Below, one piece after another: positions 33,666 to 41,784 of a stretch of 64,000 nucleotides of DNA (position 1 is the first letter of the stretch; each line of letters opens with the position of its first letter). A model generated the notes under the pieces. It worked only from the letters and a program-made list of their open reading frames with translations. It had not been told where the DNA came from and ran no database searches. Made by a program: the position numbers and the translations under genes. This DNA comes from Nocardia arthritidis (GTDB taxonomy: Bacteria > Actinomycetota > Actinomycetes > Mycobacteriales > Mycobacteriaceae), in contig NZ_CP046172.1 of assembly GCF_011801145.1 (NCBI RefSeq), forward strand, positions 2,728,001-2,792,000. The letters run 5' to 3'.

Positions 33666-34460
33666 ATGGAAGTCGGAGGGGGAGCGCCCGAGCTGATCGC
33701 GCTGGATGTGGACGGCACCCTGCTGCAGACCGGTATGCCGGTGAGCGCGCGCGTCGCCGATGCCGTCCGGGCGGCGGTTGCCGCGGGTGCGCACGTGGTG
33801 GTGAGCACCGGCCGGACGCTGCTGGCCACCCGCCCGGTGCTGGCCGAACTCGGGCTCGTCGACGGCCACGCCCTGTGCTCGAACGGCGCGGTGCATATCG
33901 ATGTCGCGCGCGGCGCCCCGGTCACCGTGCAGTCGTTCGATCCGGCGCCCGCGGTGTCGGCGCTGCGAAAGCTGTTCCCGGAGATGATCTTCGCGGTGGA
34001 GAAGGTCGGCGTCGGCACCTGGGCCACCGGGGTCGGACCGGCCGGGTACACCCTCGGCGAATTCCTGCTCGTCGATCACGGTGAGTTGAGCGCGGAGCCG
34101 ACCCCGCGACTGAACTGCTGGCTGCCGAACGGAACGCTCGCGGATATGTTGCTCGCCTTGGCGGCGTTCGAAGTGCCGGGCGCGAGCTGGGTGCACGGCG
34201 AATTCGGGCCGTGGCTCACGGTTTCCCGGCAGGGCGTCTCCAAAGGCTGGGCGCTGGAACGCCTTCGGTGCGCGCTCGGCATCCCGACCTCGGCCACCCT
34301 CGCCATCGGCGACGGCTACAACGACCGCGAAATGCTGAACTGGGCCGGGCATTCCGTCGCCATGGCCAACGCGCCGGACGACGTCAAGGAGTACGCCGAC
34401 GAGGTCACCGGCGATGTGCTCGACGACGGTGTCGCGGCGGTGCTGGAACGCTGGTTCTGA
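33666..34460 (+). CDS. HAD-superfamily (Cof-type) phosphatase
   Basis: A 264-residue type IIB HAD hydrolase. Motif I is ALDVDGTLL, motif II STGRT, motif III Lys in GVSKGWAL, and motif IV GDGYNDREML. The Cof cap domain lies between motifs II and III. Members dephosphorylate sugar phosphates, flavin or nucleotide cofactors; the substrate is not evident. The gene stands alone and converges with the rskA/sigK pair, two bases apart. Confidence 0.88.
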   Translation: MEVGGGAPELIALDVDGTLLQTGMPVSARVADAVRAAVAAGAHVVVSTGRTLLATRPVLAELGLVDGHALCSNGAVHIDVARGAPVTVQSFDPAPAVSALRKLFPEMIFAVEKVGVGTWATGVGPAGYTLGEFLLVDHGELSAEPTPRLNCWLPNGTLADMLLALAAFEVPGASWVHGEFGPWLTVSRQGVSKGWALERLRCALGIPTSATLAIGDGYNDREMLNWAGHSVAMANAPDDVKEYADEVTGDVLDDGVAAVLERWF

Positions 34461-34461
34461 T

Positions 34462-35235
34462 TCAGGCCAGATCGATCTGCGCGACCATCGGCGTCGTCGG
34501 TCCGGCGGAGCCGGCGACCGGTTCGGCGGTGATGGTGACCAGCCGGATGTCCTCGGGGAGGTCGGCGACGAGTTCGGTGCTCCGGCCCGCCGTTCGCATC
34601 ATGCCCGCCGACCGCGCCGTCCCGTCGTGGCGGACCAGCCACAGCTGATATTCGTGCTCGTTGTCCAGCGCAGGCAGCCCGAAGGCGGAGACCGCCACCT
34701 TCCCGACGCTCTGTGAGAGCACCGCGGTAGCCGATCCACCCCCGACCACGACGACGCCGTCCCTGGTCACGGCGTCGCGAGCCCGCCGAACCTGCTCCAG
34801 CGGCACCGGGGCGCCCGCCTCCTGTTCGTGATCGAGCAGGAGCAGTCCGCCGACGAAGGTCGCGGCGGCCGCGGTGGCGGCGAGCCCGGCGGCGATCCGG
34901 GTGGTCCACCGGTGGCCGCCGGTGCGCGCCGGTTCGGTGTCGAATTCGAAGGGCGGCATAATCGATGTGCCGGCGAGGTCGTCGAGCGGCGGCATGACGG
35001 CGGTGCTGTCGAGCCGCTGATGCGCCCGGATATCGGCCAGTACCTTGACTTTCACCGCCTCGGCTCGGGCCGGTGGCAGTGCGAGCGCCAATCGCGCTGT
35101 CACCGAGCGTAATTCGGCGATCTCCCGGCGACAGTCCGGACAATCGAGCAGATGTGATTCGAAGGTGGCCCGCTCGATGGCGTTCAATGCGTCGAGTACG
35201 TAAGCGCCGGTGTCGGAACGGGTTTCGCAGGTCAT
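34462..35235 (-). CDS. rskA: Anti-sigma factor RskA
   Basis: A 257-residue membrane anti-sigma factor. The cytoplasmic zinc-binding ZAS motif reads HLLDCPDC (His-x3-Cys-x2-Cys) near residue 30. A single membrane helix (about 105-128, IAAGLAATAAAATFVGGLLL) leads to the extracytoplasmic RskA domain (ALDNEHEYQLWLVRHDG, residues 140-257). It should hold SigK at the membrane until proteolysis releases it. The start ATG overlaps the sigK stop (ATGA), the usual sigK-rskA order. Confidence 0.88.
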   Translation of the reverse strand: MTCETRSDTGAYVLDALNAIERATFESHLLDCPDCRREIAELRSVTARLALALPPARAEAVKVKVLADIRAHQRLDSTAVMPPLDDLAGTSIMPPFEFDTEPARTGGHRWTTRIAAGLAATAAAATFVGGLLLLDHEQEAGAPVPLEQVRRARDAVTRDGVVVVGGGSATAVLSQSVGKVAVSAFGLPALDNEHEYQLWLVRHDGTARSAGMMRTAGRSTELVADLPEDIRLVTITAEPVAGSAGPTTPMVAQIDLA

Positions 35236-35774
35236 GCCCGAACCTCCATATCGCGCAGCGTGATCAGGCCGTCGCGCATATTCGATCGCACGACCGTGAC
35301 GGATTCGGCCAGCGCGGTGGACACCTCGTGATCGGTGTAGCCGCCGTAGTAGGCGAGGATCAGTGACCGCCGCTGTGGTTCGGTGAGCTGGTTCAGCGCG
35401 GCCGACACCGGGTCGTGCGCCAGTTCGTCGAGCGTGCCCGCCTCGTCGAACCGCTGCCCGGTGCGTCGATCGCGTGCGTGCTCGTAGCGCACCCGGTCGA
35501 CCGCGCGCTGGTGCGCGATGGTCAGCACCCAGGCCAGCGCGCCGCCGTCGGCTTCACCGAACCGGTTCGCCTTCAACCAGACCTCGAGCAGCACCTCCTG
35601 GGCCACCTCTTCGGCAAGGTCCCGGTCGTGCAGGATTCGGGTGACGATGGCGAGCACCGGCCCGGCGATCGCGTCGTAGAGCTCGGCGAAGGCGTGCTCG
35701 TCGCCGCAGGCGACGCGGCCGAGCAACCGCTCGAGCGGTGCGGCGGTGGGTACTGCTCGGGTGCGACTGACCAT
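35232..35774 (-). CDS. sigK: ECF RNA polymerase sigma factor SigK
   Basis: A 180-residue ECF sigma factor. Region 2 covers AFAELYDAIAGPVLAIVTRIL through VLTIAHQRAVDRVR, and region 4 covers LTEPQRRSLILAYYGGYTDHEV with its helix-turn-helix. The start is ATG 35774, preceded by GGAAGGAC. It is coupled to rskA by a four-base overlap. In mycobacteria SigK drives mpt70/mpt83-type secreted antigen genes and itself; no such targets are in this window. Confidence 0.88.
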   Translation of the reverse strand: MVSRTRAVPTAAPLERLLGRVACGDEHAFAELYDAIAGPVLAIVTRILHDRDLAEEVAQEVLLEVWLKANRFGEADGGALAWVLTIAHQRAVDRVRYEHARDRRTGQRFDEAGTLDELAHDPVSAALNQLTEPQRRSLILAYYGGYTDHEVSTALAESVTVVRSNMRDGLITLRDMEVRA

Positions 35775-35979
35775 GCGGTGTCCTTCCAAGCTCGACCGGG
35801 GCCGACGGCTGGTGTGTGCCAGATCATAGGACCCCGGTCGTATCGCAACGCCTCGGCTACCTGTTTCGCGCGCATCGATTCCGCAACAACCTGCACGGTC
35901 GCGCCCGTTATCGGTGGGGTGCGACCGCCGCTCGGCGGCTCGCAATCGATGGGAAAACGCTGCGCGGCAGTGGGATCGG

Positions 35980-36390
35980 TCAGTCGACTCCGCCGGTCCG
36001 CGCCAGCACCTCCAGGTAGTGCGGGTTCGACATCAACCCGAGCACGTTGCCGAACGGATCGACCACCGAGGCCGTGATGAAATCACCGTCGCCGTGCCTG
36101 GTGACCGGCAGGTACAGTGTCGCGCCGAGTTCGAGCAACCGCGCGAGCGTGCCGTCGAGGTCGTCGACATGCCAGTTCAGGATGGCCCCACCGGGCGGAT
36201 TCTTGGCGCCGGCCGGGCCGTACGCGCGATTGATGATGCCGAATTCGTGCTGGTAATCGCCGAGCCGCCACTCGAGGTAGCCGCCGGGCACCTGGTAGTA
36301 CGGCTCGATACCGAAGAACTCGGTGTACCAGGCTCGGGCCGCCGCCAGGTCGTCGGTGTAGAAGGTGCTGGTCGCCATTCCGCGCAACAT
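35980..36390 (-). CDS. VOC-family (glyoxalase/bleomycin-resistance fold) protein
   Basis: A 136-residue two-module VOC protein. The modules are FYTDDLAAARAWYTEFFGIEP and LNWHVDDLDGTLARLLELGA, closing with ASVVDPFGNVLGL. Such proteins act as metal-dependent lyases, dioxygenases or drug-binding proteins. The start at 36390 follows AAGGAG with seven-base spacing. It is divergent from the WYL regulator, a common pairing where the regulator controls the VOC gene. Confidence 0.85.
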   Translation of the reverse strand: MLRGMATSTFYTDDLAAARAWYTEFFGIEPYYQVPGGYLEWRLGDYQHEFGIINRAYGPAGAKNPPGGAILNWHVDDLDGTLARLLELGATLYLPVTRHGDGDFITASVVDPFGNVLGLMSNPHYLEVLARTGGVD

Positions 36391-36484
36391 TTCGGATCTC
36401 CTTCGGGTCGTTTCGACTTGCTTGTATCCATCGTCGAGCCCAAAGTGCGCACCGAATGAGCACTTTTATCGGCAGAATCAAATC

Positions 36485-37426
36485 ATGCGAGCGGACAGGT
36501 TGGTGGCCACCCTGCTGCTGATGCAGGCGCGTGGCCGGGTCACCGCGGCGGAACTGGCCGCGGAGTTGGAGATTTCGGTGGCGACGGCCCGCCGCGACCT
36601 CGAGGCGCTCTCGGCGGCGGGCGTTCCGGTCTATCCGCAGCCGGGCCGGGGCGGTGGCTGGTCGCTGATCGGCGGCGCGCGCACCGATCTCACCGGATTG
36701 ACGGCGGGTGAGGCCAGGGCGCTGTTCCTGCTGGCCGGGCCGACCGCGGGGTCGGTGCCCGAGGCGAAGTCGGCGCTGCGAAAGTTGGTGCGCGCGTTAC
36801 CGCAGACGTTCCGGGGTGATGCGCAGGCGGCCGCCGACGCGGTGATCATCGATCCGGCGCGCTGGGGTCAGCCGAATCGCGAGATACCCGCCCTGGTGGG
36901 TCTGCTGCAGCGTGCGGTGGTGCAGCGCAACAAGGTTCGCTTCGGATATCGGAGTAGGGGCGCTGCGCCGTCCGAACGCATCGTCGACCCATGGGGTTTG
37001 GTCGACAAGGACGCCGACTGGTATCTCATCGCCGGAACGGAGCAGGGGCAGCGCACATTTCGGGTCGACCGCATATCCGATGCGGTGGTGACGGACGAAA
37101 CGGCGCACCGGCCGGCGGATTTCGACCTCGACGCCGCCTGGGCGCGGGTGGTGGACGAAATGGAGCGGCGGCGCGCCGAAACCTCCGCCACCGTGCTGAT
37201 CACCGCCCACCTGCTTCCGGTGCTGCGGAAACAGCAGGGCCGCAACTGTGTTCCGGACGGCGAAGCGTCCGACGGACGGGCTCGGTGCCGCGTCACCGCG
37301 CCGACGCCGCACATGCTCGCCCAGCAACTGGCGGGCTGGGGCGCCGATATCGAAGTGCTCGGGCCGGAATCGGTCCGGCAGGAACTGGTCGCCATCGGGC
37401 GGGAGCTGGTCGACCGGTACCGGTGA
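36485..37426 (+). CDS. HTH/WYL-domain transcriptional regulator (YafY-like)
   Basis: A 313-residue regulator. An HTH_11-type winged helix is at the N-terminus (GRVTAAELAAELEISVATARRDLEAL). The WYL domain lies in the middle (about 140-225: FGYRSRG...IVDPWGLVDKDADWYLIAG, RTFRVDRISD). A C-terminal extension follows. WYL domains bind small ligands or nucleic acids. The ATG at 36485 is chosen because it begins directly with MRADRLVATLLLMQ, the family start. It probably controls the divergent VOC gene. Confidence 0.87.
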   Translation: MRADRLVATLLLMQARGRVTAAELAAELEISVATARRDLEALSAAGVPVYPQPGRGGGWSLIGGARTDLTGLTAGEARALFLLAGPTAGSVPEAKSALRKLVRALPQTFRGDAQAAADAVIIDPARWGQPNREIPALVGLLQRAVVQRNKVRFGYRSRGAAPSERIVDPWGLVDKDADWYLIAGTEQGQRTFRVDRISDAVVTDETAHRPADFDLDAAWARVVDEMERRRAETSATVLITAHLLPVLRKQQGRNCVPDGEASDGRARCRVTAPTPHMLAQQLAGWGADIEVLGPESVRQELVAIGRELVDRYR

Positions 37427-37641
37427 ATCCGAGGGCTCGCCGCGCGAATTTCAGGGCGGGGATCGCGGTCTGTCCGATTCGGCTATGTGAATCGAAATCC
37501 ATTGTGACAGAAGGAATAACGCGTTCATCCCGGTTTTGGTGATGTCTGAAGTGTCCGATATGTTGGGGCGTTCGGCCCGATGTGGGCCGGGCAGCTGATT
37601 CGAGACGTCCGATGCGGACGTCAGGGGAAGGGATAACGAAT

Positions 37642-38139
37642 ATGGTCCGTCGGACCTTTGGGCGCACCGGTCTCAAGGTGATCGCAGCCGCACTGCCGTT
37701 GGCGGTCGGAGTCATGTTCTCCGGTGTGGCCGCGGCCGATCCGGGGCCGGTGGCCTCGGCGGCCGCGCCGGTCGCGCTCGTGCAGTCCGCTGCCGAGGTC
37801 TCCGCGCCGGTCGCGTCGCAGCCGGTGGTCGAGGCGCCGGTCGCGCAGCCCGTCGCCGCGGTGCAGGCGCCGGCCGCCACCCCGGTGGCCGGACTGCCGT
37901 TGGATGAGGTCGCCACCAATCCCAATGCGCAGAACCACGATCCGCTGGCCAACGGCGCGGTCGCGGGCATCATGGCCGGCGCCGCCGCATCCGGCATCCT
38001 GGGTGCGGTGAGCGGTCTCGGCATCATGAGCATCCCGCTCGCGATCAGCGGCGCCATCTCCGGCGCGCTGTGGGGTGCGGTGATCGGCCTGGTGGTCGGC
38101 GCGGTCGCGCCGCAGGCCGTGCCGCAGGTGCTGCCCTGA
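37642..38139 (+). CDS. Secreted Ala/Pro/Val-rich protein with C-terminal hydrophobic domain
   Basis: A 165-residue protein with a signal peptide (basic start, hydrophobic VIAAALPLAVGVMFSGVAAA, cleavage near residue 32). A Val/Ala/Pro-rich segment (about 35-95) follows. The Gly/Ala-rich hydrophobic C-terminus (about 108-160, GIMAGAAASGILGAVSGLGI and so on) has glycine-zipper character. No family is named with confidence. It is a single gene ending in a strong terminator and is probably a cell-envelope protein. Confidence 0.65.
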   Translation: MVRRTFGRTGLKVIAAALPLAVGVMFSGVAAADPGPVASAAAPVALVQSAAEVSAPVASQPVVEAPVAQPVAAVQAPAATPVAGLPLDEVATNPNAQNHDPLANGAVAGIMAGAAASGILGAVSGLGIMSIPLAISGAISGALWGAVIGLVVGAVAPQAVPQVLP

Positions 38140-38150
38140 TAGGGTGATAC

Positions 38151-38193
38151 CGGGCCGTGTCGAGGACGAAAGTCCTTGACACGGCCCGTTTTT
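38151..38193 (+). terminator. Rho-independent terminator with GAAA loop
   Basis: The arms CGGGCCGTGTCGAGGAC (38151-38167) and GTCCTTGACACGGCCCG (38172-38188) pair over 17 bases with one G-T pair. TTTTT follows. It terminates the secreted protein gene and faces the convergent SGNH hydrolase gene. Confidence 0.9.
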
Positions 38194-38196
38194 CGT

Positions 38197-38880
38197 TCAG
38201 TGGGCGGAGACGCGCCGACCCAGCGCGCGAATCACCTCGGCGGCCACCACCGCGTGCCCGCTCGCGGTGAAATGGATGAGATCCGCGCTCATCAGATCCG
38301 GGCGCAGCCGCAGCGGATGGTCCCAGAAGTCCACCAGCACAGCGTCATAGCGCGCGGCCGTCGCCCGAATGACCTCGTTCACCCTGGCCATCGGCGCGCG
38401 CATCGGCCGCATCGGCGCCATCCGCTCGAGATCCCAAACATCGGCCATGGTGAACGTCGACAGCTGCGCACCCGTCCGGGCCAGCGCGCCGAAGAGGGTA
38501 TCGAGATTGGTGCGCAGGGCGGCGATGCTGCCGTGGCCGGTGAACAAATCGTTTCCGCCGCAGACGATGTGCACCAGATCGGGCCGGAATTCGATGATCT
38601 CGTCGAGCTGTTCGGCGACGACCTGTGCGCTGGTCGCCCCCTGCCGGCCGGTATTGCGGTATGCCACAGCGGGTTCGATCGAGGTGAGGATATCGGCGAC
38701 GCGGTCGGCCCAGCCGAGGTTCAGATAGCCCGGGCTGGGATCGCGCACTCCCTGGGCGATGGAATCGCCGAGTACCGCGAACCGCCGCCACGGTGCGTCG
38801 CCGAGCAGGCGGCGGGCGGCTTCGGTGGACAGCAGCATCGGGTCGTCGGCCTCGGTGTGAATATCGTTGCTTGTCACCAT
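38197..38880 (-). CDS. SGNH/GDSL hydrolase
   Basis: A 227-residue hydrolase without signal peptide. Block I is FAVLGDSIAQG with the nucleophile Ser, block III is CGGND, and block V is SADLIHFTASGHAV with the Asp-x-x-His pair. It should cleave ester bonds of an unknown substrate. The ATG at 38880 lies eight bases below the stop of the MFS gene on the same strand, so the two are cotranscribed. Confidence 0.85.
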   Translation of the reverse strand: MVTSNDIHTEADDPMLLSTEAARRLLGDAPWRRFAVLGDSIAQGVRDPSPGYLNLGWADRVADILTSIEPAVAYRNTGRQGATSAQVVAEQLDEIIEFRPDLVHIVCGGNDLFTGHGSIAALRTNLDTLFGALARTGAQLSTFTMADVWDLERMAPMRPMRAPMARVNEVIRATAARYDAVLVDFWDHPLRLRPDLMSADLIHFTASGHAVVAAEVIRALGRRVSAH

Positions 38881-38888
38881 GTCTCCTG

Positions 38889-40112
38889 TCAGGCCGGTTC
38901 GTTCGCGGCGTGGGTGGGGATCGCCAGTACTGCGGCCGCGACGACGGAGATCCCGGCGCATACGGCGAACAAGGTGTGGAAGGCCGACAGCGCATTGTCC
39001 GCGTTGGCCGCGAATATCGCGGCCGATACGGCGACTCCGAGCGCGCCGCCGACCTGGCGAGCGGTGAGATTCATTCCGATACCGGCCGCGAACCGTTGCG
39101 GCGGAAGCGAACTCGCGGCCGCGGTACCGAGCACGGTCACCACGATGCCGACCCCGCCGCCGCCGATCAGCCCGGCGGGCACCCAGGCCGACCACAGCGC
39201 GGGGATCGTGCCGAACGCATCGGAACTCATCCAGCCTGCGGTGGCCGAGAACATCAGTGCGCCAACGACTCCCAGCCAACGGCGCGGTGCGGGGCCGGTG
39301 ACCCGCCCGGCCAGCGTCGCGGTCACCATGGACGACACGGCTCCGACGGTCAGCGCGGCGGCCGAACCGAGCACCGAATACCGCCAGATCGCGTCCAGGA
39401 ACAGCGGTCCCGCGAGCAGCCAGGCGAACATCGCCGCACCGAAGACGAACAATACCGCGTTCGCCTGCGCGTACGGCCTGCTCCGCCACAGCTCGACGGC
39501 AATGGCAGGATTGTGGTGCCGTGTCGAACGAGCAAGTGCCGCAAGGAGTATCAGCCCGCCGAGGATCAGCGCGGTGAGCGTGCCCGGAGCGGTCCAGCCC
39601 CAGCGCTGGCCCTCGGTGACGCCCGCGACCACCGCGCCGAGTCCGGCGGCCACGGCGACGGTGCCGAGCGGATCGGGCAGTGCGCCCGCGGACCCACGTG
39701 CGTCCGGGATCCGCAGCCCGGGCACGATCAGCAGTAACGCGACCGGAATATTGATCATGAACACGGCGCGCCAGCCGAAGACGTCGACCAGCGCGCCACC
39801 GAGCGCCGGACCCACGACAGCGGCGAATCCGCCTGCGGCGGACCAGGTTCCGATGGCGGCGCCGATGCGTTTGCGCGGTGTCACGCTCAGCACGAGCCCG
39901 AGTGCGGATGGCACCAGCGCCGCCGCGGTCGCGCCCTGGAGCACCCGGCCCGCGATCAGCCAACCCGCGCCGGGCGCGAGTCCGCACAGCAGCGAGGTGA
40001 GGGCGAATCCGGCGAGTGCGATGAGGAAGAGCCTGCGCCGCCCGAATATGTCGGCGAAGCGGCCCGCCGGGGTGAGCAGTGCCGCGAATGCCGCGGCGTA
40101 ACCGCTGACCAC
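38889..40112 (-). CDS. MFS drug exporter (DHA2-type), first helix missing
   Basis: Thirteen of the fourteen helices of a DHA2-family H+ antiporter are present. They run from TWVVSGYAAAFAALLTPAGR (helix 2) with motif A GRFADIFGRRR, through GRVLQGATAAALVPSAL (helix 4) and motif C-like GPALGGALVDVFGWR (helix 5), to the last helix near the C-terminus. Upstream, homology continues only for about 20 residues (SVVVFPAIARDYPGTPTATL, to about 40184). It is then lost inside helix 1, with no ATG, GTG or TTG in that stretch. The only sensible start is GTG 40112, within helix 2. The gene is probably 5'-truncated and may be non-functional. A TetR gene diverges from it. Confidence 0.7.
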   Translation of the reverse strand: MVSGYAAAFAALLTPAGRFADIFGRRRLFLIALAGFALTSLLCGLAPGAGWLIAGRVLQGATAAALVPSALGLVLSVTPRKRIGAAIGTWSAAGGFAAVVGPALGGALVDVFGWRAVFMINIPVALLLIVPGLRIPDARGSAGALPDPLGTVAVAAGLGAVVAGVTEGQRWGWTAPGTLTALILGGLILLAALARSTRHHNPAIAVELWRSRPYAQANAVLFVFGAAMFAWLLAGPLFLDAIWRYSVLGSAAALTVGAVSSMVTATLAGRVTGPAPRRWLGVVGALMFSATAGWMSSDAFGTIPALWSAWVPAGLIGGGGVGIVVTVLGTAAASSLPPQRFAAGIGMNLTARQVGGALGVAVSAAIFAANADNALSAFHTLFAVCAGISVVAAAVLAIPTHAANEPA

Positions 40113-40169
40113 CCAGGTCAGGGTGGCGGTCGGCGTGCCGGGATAGTCGCGGGCGATGGCGGGGAAAAC

Positions 40170-40187
40170 TACGACCGACCGTTCGTA
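40170..40187. promoter_or_regulatory. Palindromic TetR-type operator candidate
   Basis: TACGACCGACCGTTCGTA is an imperfect palindrome (outer five bases perfect on each side, 14 of 18 positions symmetric). It lies between the TetR gene and the exporter, inside the last homologous codons of the exporter. It is the most likely binding site of the divergent regulator. Confidence 0.45.
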
Positions 40188-40217
40188 TATGCAAGGCGGA
40201 GATGGAAGAATGGACCC

Positions 40218-40838
40218 GTGACCACCCCGAACACCACCTCCGACCAGCAGGGAACCGATCAGCGCCTGGCCAAGGGCGCCCGCGCCAGAGCCGCCATCGC
40301 CCGGCACGCGGTCGACGTCGCCTCGGTCGAGGGGTTGAACGGGGTGACCATCGGCAGGCTCGCCACCGACCTCGGCATCAGCAAGAGCGGTATCGCCACC
40401 CTGTTCGGCAGCAAGGAGGCGCTGCAGGTGGCGGCGGTGAAGGCGGCCAGGGAAGTGTTCATCGAGGAGGTCGTCGCCCCGGCCATGTCCGAGCCGGGCG
40501 GGCTGCCTCGGCTGCGGGCGCTGATCGATGGCTGGTTCGAGCACATCACCAGCCCGGTCTTTCCCGGCGGCTGTTTCCGCGTCGCCACCATCGCCGAATT
40601 CGACAGCAGGCCCGGCCCGGTCCGCGATGTCATCGCCGAAGACCACCGCGACTGGCTCACGTTGCTGGCCAAGGAGATTCGCCGCGCACAGGAACAGGGG
40701 CGGCTCGGTGCCCGCGACGCCGACATGATCGCGTTCGAACTCGACGCCGTGGTATCCGCGGCCAATACCGCGCGTCAGATGGGCGACGAACCGGGCGTGG
40801 CCACCGCGCGCGCCATCATCGATCGGTTGCTGACCTGA
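40218..40838 (+). CDS. TetR/AcrR-family transcriptional regulator
   Basis: A 206-residue regulator beginning at GTG 40218. The helix-turn-helix is VTIGRLATDLGISKSGIATLFGSKEAL. The C-terminal domain (SPVFPGGCFRVATIAEFDSRPGP) resembles TetR_C-type regulators of small-molecule stress genes. It is divergent from the MFS/SGNH pair, which it likely represses, and is followed 102 bases later by the AIM24-like gene. Confidence 0.87.
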   Translation: MTTPNTTSDQQGTDQRLAKGARARAAIARHAVDVASVEGLNGVTIGRLATDLGISKSGIATLFGSKEALQVAAVKAAREVFIEEVVAPAMSEPGGLPRLRALIDGWFEHITSPVFPGGCFRVATIAEFDSRPGPVRDVIAEDHRDWLTLLAKEIRRAQEQGRLGARDADMIAFELDAVVSAANTARQMGDEPGVATARAIIDRLLT

Positions 40839-40939
40839 AACTCTTTGCCGGACACGCTACTTCGACATGCCCGAACGGGTACGCGGCGCGGGCGTAAGAT
40901 CGCGGACATCCGCGGTGGCCCGAGGGAACGGGGACGAAG

Positions 40940-41632
40940 ATGGACTCCAGGATCATCGGTGGCGTCATGCCGGTGCTCGAGATCACGCTGGACCCGGGCG
41001 ACCGGCTCAATGCCGAGGCCGGACAGCTGTCCTGGATGACGGAGTCCATCCGGTTGCACACCTCCACCAAAGGGGCCAGCTCGAGTTTGTTCGGCGCGGT
41101 GCGGCGGGCGGCCAGCGGCGGCGGCCTGTTCATGACCGAATACACCGCGGCGAAAATGCCTGGGCGAGTGGCATTCGCGGCCAAATTGCCCGGCCATATC
41201 GTTCCGGTCGCCCTACAGCCGGGCGGGGAATATCTGGTGCACCGGCACGGATTTCTCTGCGCCACCGCCGATGTGCGCCTGGCGCTCAGCTTTCAGCGGC
41301 GGCTCGGCGCGGGCATCTTCGGCGGCGCCGGCTTCACCCTGCAAAAGCTGAGCGGCTCGGGCAACGCGTGGATCGAACTCTCGGGCGAGATAGTGCCCTA
41401 CACCCTCGCCCCCGGCGAAACCCTGCGGGTACACCCCGGCCACATCGGAATGTTCGACGCCTCAGTAGATTTCGACATCACCATCATCCGCGGCGTCCGC
41501 AACATCCTCTTCGGCGGCGACGGCCTCTTCCTCGCCCAACTCACCGGCCCCGGCCGCGTCTGGCTGCAATCCATGACAATCAGCAACCTGGCCCACGCCC
41601 TCACCCCCTACCTGCCATCAGCGGGCGGGTAG
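40940..41632 (+). CDS. AIM24/TIGR00266-family protein
   Basis: A 230-residue all-beta protein of the AIM24 family. It opens with PVLEITLDPGDRLNAEAGQLSWM and has the Gly-rich core GAGIFGGAGFTLQKLSGSGNAWIELSGE, closing with IIRGVRNILFGGDGLFLAQL. The fold is a trimeric beta-helix-like assembly. Bacterial roles are not established; the eukaryotic relative is mitochondrial. It is apparently a single gene. Confidence 0.85.
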   Translation: MDSRIIGGVMPVLEITLDPGDRLNAEAGQLSWMTESIRLHTSTKGASSSLFGAVRRAASGGGLFMTEYTAAKMPGRVAFAAKLPGHIVPVALQPGGEYLVHRHGFLCATADVRLALSFQRRLGAGIFGGAGFTLQKLSGSGNAWIELSGEIVPYTLAPGETLRVHPGHIGMFDASVDFDITIIRGVRNILFGGDGLFLAQLTGPGRVWLQSMTISNLAHALTPYLPSAGG

Positions 41633-41784
41633 TCGAGGGACACCCCTGCCCACGCACACCGAATTACGTACGCACACAAAGCTGAAAAGCGGTCCTCGCG
41701 TCCCGTCTGCGAGCCGAGCACCCCGTACAACGAATGCGCGGTTCGAAGACGAGGTGCGGCTGTACCCGGACGTGCTGGCTCCTG

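Noticed and set aside
38176..40101. A 641-codon plus-strand frame opposite the MFS gene
   Set aside because: It is the mirror of a membrane protein gene; Ala/Pro/Thr-rich without features, while the minus strand shows 13 helices and MFS motifs.
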